Shown one piece after another: positions 1 through 10,206 of a DNA stretch of 64,000 nt. Source of the DNA: Phocoena phocoena (taxonomy: Eukaryota; Chordata; Mammalia; Artiodactyla; Phocoenidae); assembly GCF_963924675.1 (NCBI RefSeq), contig NC_089230.1, positions 62,001 to 126,000 on the forward strand, read 5' to 3'. The translations under genes were made by a program, and so were the position numbers. The notes below the pieces were generated by a model, which saw nothing but the letters and a program-made list of their open reading frames with translations, was not told the DNA's origin and made no database searches. Each line of letters begins with the position of its first letter. Positions within the stretch are counted from its first letter, which is position 1.

Positions 1-3000
1 CCTAGCTGTAACCCTTACCAGAAGCCTTGCCATGACCCGTTCCTTAATCCTAACCCATACACTAATACTGACCTGTACCTTAACATGTACGCTAACTCTA
101 GAGTGTTGAAGTACCCTTACCTGTACCCTAAACCGTACCAATTCCCTATCCCTAACTCTAACCCTAACCCTAACCCTTACCCGAAGACTTACCCTAACCC
201 GTACATTAATCTAACCCGTACATTAACACTACCCCGTACTCTGATACGTACGCTAACCCTAGAGCATTGTCATACACTAACCTTAAGGCGTACCTGTTCC
301 CACCCTAACCCTAAACCTAACCGTAACCGTAACCCTTACCTGAAGCCTTACCCTATCCTGTACATTGATTCTAACCTGTACACTAACACTAACCCATCAC
401 CTCATACATATGCTAACCCTAGAGCGTTGTCATACCCTAACCTATACCCGAAACCGTACAGGTTTCCTAAACCTAATCCTAACCGTAATCTTAATCATAA
501 CCATATCCCTTACCTGAAGCCTTACCTTAACCTGTACCTTAATCCTAACCCATACAATAACACTAACCCATACCCTAACACGTACAGTAATGTTACAGTG
601 TTGTCATACACTAACTTGTACCCTAAACCGTACCCATTCCCTAACTCTAACCCTAACACAAATTGTAACCGTAAACCTTACCCAAAGCCTTACCTTAACC
701 CGTACCTTAATCCTAAACCGTACACTACCACTAACCCATACCCTAATACGTACACTAACCCTAGAGTGTTGAAGTACCCTAACCTGTACCCTAAACCGTC
801 CCTGTCCCCTAACCCTAACTCTAACCCTAACCCTAACCCTTACCGTAACTGTAACCCTTACCCAAAGCCTAACCCTAACCCGTCCCCTAATCCTAACACG
901 TACACTAACACTAACCCATGCCCTAACACATACACTAACCCTAAACCACTGTTTTACCCTAACATGTACCCTAAACCATACTCATTCCCTAACCCTAACC
1001 CTAACCCTAACACTTACCCGAAGCCTTACCCTATCCCGTACCCTAAACCTAACCCGTACAATAACACTAACCTGTACCCTAACACATACGCTGACCCTAA
1101 AGCGTTGTTGTACCCTAACCCGTACCCTAAACCGTATCTGTTCCCTAATCCTAACCCTAAACCTAAGTCTTACCCAAAGCCTTACCCTAACCCATACCCT
1201 AATCCTAACCCACACACTAACACTAACCCATACCCTAACACGTACGCTAACCCTAAACCGTTGTCATACCCAAACCTGTACCCTAAACCGTCCCCATTCC
1301 CTAACCCTAACCCAAAACCTAACCCTAAACCTAACCCTTACCCAAAGCCTTACCCTAACATGTACCTTAATCCTAACCCATACACTAACACTAACCCATA
1401 CCCTAACATGTACACTAACCCTAAACTGTTGTCGTACCCTGACCTGAACACTAAACCATACCCGTTCCCTAACTCCGACCCTAACATTAACCGTAACTGT
1501 AACCCTTATCTGAAGCCTTACCCTAACCCGTACCTTGATGCTAACCCTTACACTAACACTAACCCATACCCTAACACATACGCTAACCTTAGAGCTTGAT
1601 CGTACCAAAACATGTACCCTAAACAGTACCTCAGACCTAACCCTAACCCTAACCCTAACCGTAACCGTAACCCTTACACAAAGCCTTACCCAAACACGTA
1701 CCTTAATCCTAACCCATACACTAACAGTAACCATTACCCTAACACGTACGCTAACCCTAGAGCGTTGTCGTACCCTAAACTGTACCGTAAAACATACCTG
1801 TTCTCTAACCCTAACCCTATCCGTAACCGTAACTCTTACCCGAAGCCTTACCCTAACCCGTACCTTAATCCTTACCCATACACTAACACTTACCCGTACC
1901 CTAACATGTACACTAACCTTAGAGCATTGTCATACCCTAACCTGTACCCTAAACCGTACGCGTTACCTAACCCTAAACCTAAGCTTAATTGTAACCCTTA
2001 TCCGAATCCTTACCCTAAACCGTACCTTAATCCTAACCCATATTCTAATACTTACACGTATGCTAACCATAGAGCGGCGTTGTACACTAACCTGTACCCT
2101 AAACCGTACCAGTACCCTAACGCTAACCCTAAGCCTAACCATAACTGTAATCCTTACCGGAAGGCTTACCTTAACCCGTAACTTAATCCTAGCCCGTACA
2201 CTAACTCTACCCTATACCCTAACAGGTATACTAACCCTAGAGCATTGTCATGCACTGACCTGTACCCTAAACCGTACCCTTTCCCTAACCCTAACACTAA
2301 CACTAACCCTAGCCGTAACCCTTACCAGAAGCCTTGCCATGACCCGTTCCTTAATCCTAACCCATACACTAATACTGACCTGTACCTTAACATGTACGCT
2401 AACTCTAGAGTGTTGAAGTACCCTTACCTGTACCCTAAACCGTACCAATTCCCTATCCCTAACTCTAACCCTAACCCTAACCCTTACCTGAAGATTTACC
2501 CTAACCCGTACATTAGTCCTAACCCGTACACTAACACTAACCCATACTCTGACACGTACGCTAACCCTAGAGCATTGTCATACACTAACCTTAAGGCGTA
2601 CCTGTTCCCACCCTAACCCTAAACCTAACCGTAACCGTAAACCTTACCCAAAGCATTACCCTAACCCGAACCTTGATCCTAACCGGTACACTAACACTAA
2701 CCCATACCGTAACACATACACTAACACTAGAGCGTTATCGTACACTCAACTGTACCCTAAATTGTACCCGTTCCCTAACCCTAACCCAAACCCTAACCAT
2801 AACAGTAACCCTTATCCGAAGCCTTACCCTAACCCTAACCTTAATCCTACCCCGTACACTAACACTAAACCTTACCCTAACACATATGCTAACACTAGAG
2901 CGTTGTCGTACAATAACCTGTACCCTAAAGCGTACCTATTCCCACATTTTAATCCTAAACCTAACCGAAACTGTAAACCTTACTCAAAGCCTTACCCTAA

Positions 3001-6000
3001 CCTGTACCTTGATCCTAACCTGTACACTAACACTAACCCATACGCTAACACATACACTAACACTAGAGCGTTGTCAAACAATCACCTGTACCCTAAATCG
3101 TACCCATTCTGTAAACCTAACCCTAACCCTAACCGTAACCGTGACCCTTACCCGAAGCCTTACCCTAACCCATAGCTTAATCCTAACCTGTACACTAACA
3201 CTAAACCATACCCTAACACATACACTACCCCTAGAGCATTGTAATACCCTAACCGGTACACTAAACCGTACCTGTTCCCTGACCCTAACCCTAATTGTAA
3301 CCCTTACCCGAAGCCTTACCCAAACGCGCACCTTAATCCTAAACCATACATCCTAACCCATACACTAACACTAACTCATACCCTAACATGTACGCTAACC
3401 CTAGAGCGTTGTCATACACTTACCTGTACCCTCAACCGTACCCGTTCTCTAACCCTAACCCTAACCGTAACCGTAACCCTTACCCGAAGCCCTACTCTAA
3501 CCCGTACCTTAATCCTAGCCCGTACACTGACACTAACATGTACCCTAACACGTATGCTAAACCAAGAGCGTTGTCGCACACTAACTGGTACCCTAAACCG
3601 TATCCATTCCCTAACCCTAAGTATAACCATAACCATAACCGTAAATTTACCCGAAGCCTTACCCTAACCCGTACCTGAATCCTGAAACATACACTAACCC
3701 TAACCCATACCCTAACACATACGCTAATCCTACAGCATTGTCATACCCTAACCTGTACCCTAAATCATACCCCTTACCTAACCCTAACCCTAACAGTAAT
3801 TGGAACCCTTACCCGCAGCCTTGCCCTAACCCGTACCTTAATCCTAACCCGTACACTAACACTAACCCATACCCTAACACATACGCTAACCCTAGACCGT
3901 TGTCGTACACTAACCTGTATTCTAAAGTGTACCCGTTCCCTAACACTAACCCTAACCCTAACAATACCGTAACCCTTACCTGAAGCCTTACCCTAACCGG
4001 TACCTTCATCCTAAAATGTACACTAACACTAACGCATCACCGAACACATATGCTAACCCTAGAGCATTGTCATACCCTAACCTGTACTCGAAAACGTACA
4101 GGTTCCCTAACCCTAACCATAACCGTAACTGTAACACTTACCCGAAGCCTTACCCTAACCCGTAACATAATCCTAACCCGTACCCTGACACTAACCCATA
4201 CCCTAACATGTGCACTAAACCTAGAGCGTTGTCGTAACCTAACCTGTACCCTAAATCACACCCGTTCCCTAACACTAACCACAACCATAACCGTAACCTT
4301 TATCCAAAGACTTACCCTAACCCGTACCATAATCCTAAAACGTACACTAACACTAATCCATACCCTAAAACATATGCTAACCCTAGAGCATTGTCGTACC
4401 CTAACCTATACCCTAAAACGTACCCGTTCCCTAACCCTAATCCTAACCCTAAACATATCCCTTACCTGAAGGCTTACCCTAACCCTTACCTCAATCCTAA
4501 CCCATACACTAACACTAACCTGTACCCTAAAAGGTAGGCTAACCCTAGAGCGTTGTCGTACACTCACCTGTACCCTAAACCGTACCCGTTCCCTAACCCT
4601 AATCCTAACCCTAAGCGTTACCGTAACACTTACCTGAAGCCTTACCCTAATCCGTAACTGAATCCTAAACCATACTCTGACACTAACCCGTACCCTAACA
4701 CGTACGCTAACCCTAGAGTGTTGTCGTAAACTAACCTGTACCCTAAATCATACCCATTCCCTAACCCTAACCCTAACCATAACCGTAACCTTTACCTGAA
4801 GACTTACCCTAACCAGTACCTTAATCGTAAAACGTACACTAACGCTAACCCATACCCTAAAACATACGGTAACCCTAGAGCATTGTCATACTCTAACCTA
4901 TACCCTAAAATGTACCCGTTCCCTAACCCTAACCCTAATTTTAACCGTAACCATATCCCTTACCTGAAGCCTTACCCTAACCCATACCTTAATCCTAAGC
5001 TGTACACTAACACTAAACCATACCCTAAAACATATGCTAACCCTAGAGCGTTGTCATACACTCACCTGTACCCTAAACCGTACACGTTCCCTAACCCTAA
5101 CCCTAACCCTGTTACCGTAACACTTACCCAAAGCCTAACCCTAACCCGTAACTTAATCCTAACCCGTACGCTGTCAATAACCCATACCCTAACATGTACC
5201 CGAACCCTAGAGCATTGACGTAACCTAACCTGTACCCTAAATCATACCCGTTCCCTAACCCTAATCCTAACCCTAACCGTAACCCTTACCAGAAGCCTTA
5301 CTCTAACCCGTACCTTAATCCTAACCCGTACACTAACACTAACTCGTACCCTAACACGTACGCTAACCCTAGAGTGTTGTCGTACACTAACCTGTACCCT
5401 AAACCGTACCCGTTCCGTAACACTAACCCTAACCCTAACCATAACCATAACCCTTACCTGAAGCCTTTCCGTAACCCATACCTTAGTCCTAACCAGTATA
5501 CTAACATTAACCCGTACCCTATCACGTACGCTAACCCTAGAGCGTTGTCATACACTAACCTGTACCCTAAACCGTACCCGTTCCCTAACCCTAACCCTAA
5601 ACCTAACCATAGCCATAACCCTTACCGGAAGCCTTACACTAACCCGTACATTAATCCTAACCTGTACACTAACAATAACCCGTCATCTAACACATATGCT
5701 AACTCTAAAGCGTTGTCATACCCTAACCTATACCCGAAACCGTACAGGTTCCCTAAACCTAACCCTAACCCTAATCTTAACTGTATCCAAATCCCTTACC
5801 CGAAGCCTTACCCTAACCTGTACCTTAATCCTAACCTGTACACTAACACTAACCCATACCCTAACACATACAGTAACGTTACAGTGTTGTCGTACTCTAA
5901 CTTGTACCCTAAACCGTACCCGTTCCCTAACTCTAACCCTAACACAAACCGTAACCATAAACCTTACCCAAATCCTTACCCTAACCCGTACCTTAATCCT

Positions 6001-6130
6001 AAACCTTACACTAACAATAACCCATACCATAATACGTACACTAACCCTAGAGTGTTGAAGTACCCTAACCTGTACCCTAAACCGTACTCGTTCCCTAACC
6101 CTAACTGTAACGGCAACCCTTACCCGAAGC
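1..6130. repeat. Subtelomeric satellite of diverged CCCTAA hexamers, nested period about 165 bp
   Basis: The stretch is built almost wholly of CCCTAA and variants such as CCGTAC, CCCATA, CCTTAA and CCGTAA. A recurring landmark (ctaaccctagagcgttgtc, then taccctaacctgtaccc) marks a longer unit. I placed the landmark at 112, 273, 433, 607, 775, 955, 1111, 1267, 1435, 1603, 1771, 1933, 2093, 2251 and 2419. The intervals are 156-180, mostly multiples of six, and average about 165. Internal duplications are visible: 1-335 recurs at 2308-2640, and about 390-790 recurs at about 5676-6076. The C-rich strand reads 5' to 3' from the left edge, as at a left chromosome end. Long open frames here (for example 85-1599 on +) arise because a hexamer repeat without an in-frame TAA never stops; I do not call them genes. 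Confidence 0.93.
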
Positions 6131-7410
6131 CTTAACCTAACCCGTACCCTAATCCTAACCCGTACACTAACACTAACCCGTACCCTAACCCTAGAGCGTT
6201 GTCATACACTAACCTACACCCTACACCGTCCCCGTTCCCTAACCCTAACCCTTACCATATGCCTTACTCTAACCCGTACCCTAATCCTAACATGTACACT
6301 AACACTTACCCTTACCCTAACACATACCCTAACCCTAACCCGTTGTCATACTCTAACCTGTACCCTAAGCTTTACCCGTTCACTAACCATAACCCTAACC
6401 CTAATCATAACCCTTACCCGAAGCCTTGCCCCAACACGTACCCTAATCCTAACCTGTACACTAACACTAACCCATACCCTAACACGTACCCTAAGCCTAA
6501 CCCGTTGTCATACCCTTACCAGTACCCTAAACCGTACCCGTTCCCTAACCCTAACCCTAACCCTAACCCTTACCCTAGGCCTTACCCTAACCCGTTCCAT
6601 AATCGTAACCCGTACACTAACACTAACCCATACCTTGACCCTAACCCTAACACTAACACTAAACCTTTGTCAAACCCTAAGCTGTACCCTAAACCATAAC
6701 TGTTCCGTAACCCTAACCATAACCCTAAACCTAACCCTAACCCTTACCCTAAGCCTTACACTAAACCGTACCCTAATCCTAACCCATTGTCTTACCCTAA
6801 CCTGAACCCTAAACCATACCCGTTCCTTAACCCTAACCCTAACCATAACCCTTACCCTAATCCGTACCCTAATCCTAAACCGTACACTAACCCTTACCCT
6901 AACACATTCCCTAACCCTAAGCCATTGTCGTACTCTCACCTGTTCCTGAAACCGTACCCGTTCCCTAACCCTAACCCTAACCCTTACCCTAAGCCTTACC
7001 CTAAACCGTACCCTAATCCTAACCCCTACACTAACACTAACACATACCCTAATCCTAACCTGTTGTCGTACCCTAACCTGTATCCTAAACCGTACCCGTT
7101 CCCTAAGCCTAAGCCTAAGCCTAAGCCTAAGCCTAACCCTTACCCTAAGCCTTCCTCTAAGCCGTACCCTAATTCTAACCCGTACACTAACACTAACCCA
7201 TACCCTAACATGTACTCTAACCCTAACCCATTGTCGTACCCTAACCTGTACCATGAACCGTACCCGTTCCCTAACCCTAACCCTAACCGTAACCCTAACC
7301 CTTACCCTAACCCTTACCCTAAACCGTACCGTAATCCTAACACGTACACTAACACTAACCCATACCCTAACCCGTACCCTTTCCCGTACCCGTACCCTAA
7401 CCCTAACCCT
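6131..7410. repeat. Inner part of the subtelomeric array, shorter units and closer to canonical CCCTAA
   Basis: From about 6130 the motif acgctaaccctagagcg gives way to aaccctaacccgttgtc, and runs of intact CCCTAA become more common. Landmarks at 6061, 6205, 6349, 6511, 6673, 6793, 6931, 7069 and 7237 are 120-168 apart, every interval a multiple of six. The array stops sharply near 7410, about 75 bp upstream of the IGHV leader. This block is probably a different age class or conversion tract of the same satellite. Confidence 0.85.
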
Positions 7411-7486
7411 TGCATAGCGGGAGCTCAAAGCTCTCTCCTCAGGCACGGCTGTGGTCTCTGGGGGAGGCAGAACTGTGGTCTAGGAG

Positions 7487-7913
7487 ATGCAGCTGTGGGG
7501 TCTTTTCCTCTGCCTGATGACGGATCCCCAAGGTGAGTGTCTCAGGTTCAGGGCCGGTCTATGGGGATGATTGTGGCTTCAGGTGGCTAAGAGGGACTGA
7601 TTCTCCTTGTTCTCAGGTGTCCTGTCTGATCTGACACTGCAGAGTCTGGCCCAGGACTGGTGAAACCCTCACAGACCCTGTCCCTCACCTGTGCTGTCTC
7701 TGGGGGCTCTGTAACCAGCAGTTACTACTGGAATTGGATCTGCCCATGCCCTGGGGAAGGGTTGGAGTGGATGGGGTACTGGACAGGGAGTACAAGCTAC
7801 AACCTGCTTTCCAAGGCCGAATCTCCATCACTGATGACACGTCCAAGAACCAGTTCTCCCTGCAGCTGAGTTCTGTGACCACCGAGGACACAGCCGTGTA
7901 TTACTGTGCAAGG
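7487..7913 (+). pseudogene. Immunoglobulin heavy-chain variable segment, frameshifted (IGHV orphon or distal pseudogene)
   Basis: The layout is that of a germline V gene. A 46-nt first leader exon (7487-7532, start MQLWGLFLC) ends at a gtgagt donor. A short intron of about 84 nt ends at ttctcag (7616), followed by the second leader part and a V exon to 7913. Framework 1 ([19 protein letters not shown]), [14 protein letters not shown] and framework 3 ending DTAVYYCAR are all readable. They resemble the clan II (human IGHV4/6-like, ruminant IGHV1-like) type. Two one-base losses break it: one at the start of framework 1, after which the spliced frame meets TGA near 7661, and one at about 7806, before AFQGRISI. 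The normally invariant R-Q after W-I is C-P. It cannot encode a V domain. I see no octamer promoter in the 75 bp between it and the satellite. Confidence 0.9.
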
Positions 7914-7952
7914 GACAGTGAGAGGAAGTCAGTGTGAGCCCAGACACAAACC
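7914..7952 (+). promoter_or_regulatory. V-segment recombination signal sequence, 23-bp spacer
   Basis: Directly after the terminal TGTGCAAGG lies a heptamer gacagtg (7914-7920, one change from CACAGTG). A spacer of exactly 23 bases follows, then the nonamer acacaaacc (7944-7952, against ACAAAAACC). This is the arrangement expected 3' of an IGHV gene. The first heptamer base is altered from C to G, a position known to matter for RAG cleavage, so the signal is probably weak or dead. Confidence 0.85.
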
Positions 7953-8587
7953 TCTCTGCAGGGAGACAGGAGAGGCTGGGCTGTAGGGGGAGCTCAGAGA
8001 CTAGTCCCAGGAGCCGGTGCAGCGGGTGGCAGGGAAGGTGGTTTCGGTTGGGATTGAGAATTACCTCTCCACGACGTTCAGCTGCCCCAAGGGACATTTC
8101 AAGTTTTTTTCTGTCTCTGAATTCTCATATTCTCAGTGCAGCCAACAAATGAGAAAGTTATATTGTCTATTTGCAGATGGGATATCATCAGTCACTAGGG
8201 ATGTGTCCATCAAGTTCCTATATCTTATTTATTTTTCTTGACAAAGAGAACATCCAGAAGACTCTCAGCTTCCCTGTGATTCGAAAACATTTCCACAAAG
8301 GGAGGTACCAGCACATTTCATCAACTCTGTGTCCAAACCCAACTTCGACCCCCTCACGCACAGGTGGCCCACATATAGGACCTCCTGTCAGACAGGCACA
8401 TATGACCTCAGGGGGTTATGATCAGTGCATCCCCAGGACCTCTGTTCACAGGGTCTCTCTCCCCCCAGGATATGTTAACCTCCTGCTTCTGATTTACTGG
8501 GGTGGATGTTGAACCCACCCCAACATAACGCTCTGCCTTCTACCTTTTAAATTCTCCCTCTACCTGTCCTAGACCCTGAGCACCGTG
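7953..8587. other. 3' flank carried with the IGHV segment, no gene seen
   Basis: This unique sequence lies between the recombination signal and the TTAGGG tract. I find no exon, SINE or second V segment in it. It most likely moved or was duplicated together with the V gene. A match to IGHV downstream DNA would confirm that. Confidence 0.4.
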
Positions 8588-8646
8588 GGGTTAGGGTTAG
8601 GGTTAGGGTTAGGGTAGGGTTAGGGTCAGGGTTAGGGTTAGGGTTA
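8588..8646 (+). repeat. Interstitial telomeric repeat (TTAGGG)n, inverted relative to the chromosome end
   Basis: About nine and a half near-perfect GGGTTA units with one shortened (gggtag) and one variant (gggtca) unit. The G-rich strand is on +, opposite to the C-rich orientation of the array at 1-7410. It is far less diverged than that array. Confidence 0.95.
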
Positions 8647-9304
8647 AAAAGAAGCACACAAGAGCTCAGAAAACCAAGTAGTGTTTCCCTCTGTAAGGGG
8701 AATTTATGAGGTAAATCTCCATTTGAAAGGGTGTCTCCCTCTCTGTACCAGGAATAGGGTAACTGAAGCTCAAGAAACTTTTACCTATGGCGAAGGTCTG
8801 GACTTAAATCTACATAACAAACATACCCTTGTTTACTATGCACTGCCTGATGACCTCCTTTAACTGGCTTCCCTCCTCTCCCAACACCTTTTGTTTTTTA
8901 ACTGAAGATGGTATATAAGGGAGATTAGGTCATTTCCTGAGTTAGTTTTCCTGGTGTTGACCTGAAACAAACAGCCAGATATTTCTCCAGCAAATATGGG
9001 TTTATTCTCAGGATCGGGAGAAAATCACAACTTGGAGGTCTGCAACCACAGCAAGGCACATGAGCATCCCCATGAGTCAAGGGAAGGAAACACCTCTGCA
9101 GAAAGGAAGAGGACCCTGGACAGGCTATAGCAAACAGTACACAACTTTTTATTGGCTGAGTCCTTGAGTCCTGGCTCAGTCCTTTCCTGAGGCCAGGAAA
9201 TGAGAGTCTTTCTTCTCACTGTGGGTCTCCGCAATTGCGGTAACGCATGAGAGCTCTCCGTTCTGGTCTCTCCGTCCTACTTGAGGTTTCTGCTTATTAA
9301 TTTT
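8647..9304. other. Unclassified stretch, possibly a retroviral LTR fragment
   Basis: No coding exon is visible. The + strand has a TATA-like tatataagg at 8912-8920. The - strand has AATAAA (tttatt at 9001-9006) and a second aataaa-like site near 9150. Short regulatory signals at this spacing suggest a solo LTR remnant, but I cannot name a family and do not see the terminal tg...ca ends or a target duplication. Confidence 0.25.
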
Positions 9305-9440
9305 TACAACACTAACCCCCAACTCTTAGCCCTTGGCCCAATCTCTAAACCCAAACCTAACTCCTAACCCTTAACTCTAGGCCCTAACCCCTAAGCTTAT
9401 CCCTTCCCCACCATCCTAAACCCTCTCCCTAACTGCACCC
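9305..9440. repeat. Degenerate TAACCC-type block next to the PDCD2 promoter
   Basis: Loosely spaced ctaaccc, ctaaacc and ctaactc units in the same C-rich orientation as the main array but much more decayed. It lies between the LTR-like stretch and the PDCD2 CpG island. It probably marks an older edge of the subtelomere. Confidence 0.65.
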
Positions 9441-9559
9441 TTCACGCCACCCTCCGTCCCTTTCCTGGATCAACTGGGCGAATGACATTTCTGAATCTTT
9501 CAGCATCTCCACCCTGCCTCTCCCCGCCACCCTACAGCCCCGCCTCCAGGGCTCAGGAG

Positions 9560-9923
9560 GCGACTGGGGTCATCCGCCCCTAGGTGAGCGGATATGTGCT
9601 CCCAGACCTAGAGCGTTCAACAGCGTCTGCAGGACGCGCCCAGGCCGTCAGGAAGTCAGAGAGCCCACGCTCCGACTTAGCTCACCTAAACGCCCTCCAA
9701 AACCTCCACGTGACCCCCGGGGACTCAACCGGCTTTGCGCCCCTGCCCCAGCAACCAATCGTAAGTCAGGGACAACGAAGCCGGCCCACGCCAGGCCTCC
9801 CCATGGCCCCGCCCCCTCTACACTGCCGTCCAATTGCTTCTGGCCGGCCGTCCTCCGCGCTTCCACGCCGACTTCCGCTGTCGGCGGCGGGGCGGCAGTT
9901 CGAGGGGCCTGATTCCTGCACCC
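9560..9923 (+). promoter_or_regulatory. PDCD2: PDCD2 CpG-island promoter and 5' leader
   Basis: GC- and CpG-rich DNA that continues through exon 1 into intron 1 (to about 10340). It has a CCAAT box at 9755-9759, GC-rich boxes around 9805-9815, and an ETS-type site on the opposite strand (acttccgctg, 9871-9880) about 45 bp before the start codon. No TATA box is seen. This fits a broadly expressed housekeeping gene. The transcription start is probably within 9850-9910 but cannot be fixed from sequence. Confidence 0.75.
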
Positions 9924-10206
9924 ATGGCATCCGGGAGCGTCGGGCTGGCTGAGCTGGGTTTTGTGGAGGCGGCGCCGGCGTGGCGGCTGCGCAGCGATCA
10001 GTTCCCCAGTAAGGTGGGCGGCCGGCCGGCGTGGCTCGGCGCAGCCGGACTGCCGGGGCCCGCGGGGCTGGCCTGCGCGCTGTGCGGCCGCCCACTGGCC
10101 TTCCTGCTGCAGGTGTACGCACCGCTTCCGGGCCGCGCCGACGCCTTCCACCGCGGCCTCTTCCTTTTCTGCTGCCGAACGCCACCGTGCTGCGCCGGCC
10201 TACGCG
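9924..10206 (+). CDS. PDCD2: PDCD2 coding exon 1
   Basis: Residues 1-94 plus the first base of codon 95, ending at a gtgagc donor. It starts [13 protein letters not shown] and lies wholly inside the CpG island. Confidence 0.95.

Noticed and set aside
85..1599. 504-codon open frame rich in Pro-Asn and Pro-Tyr
   Set aside because: It is the CCT AAC reading of the telomere-derived satellite. It has no gene structure, and similar frames occur on both strands across 1-7446.
7660..7937. Two overlapping open frames that together look like an antibody V domain
   Set aside because: They are the same IGHV pseudogene seen in two frames because of single-base losses. Not functional genes.
8647..9304. 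Complete endogenous retrovirus
   Set aside because: Only LTR-like signals are seen. No gag, pol or env reading frame and no paired LTR.
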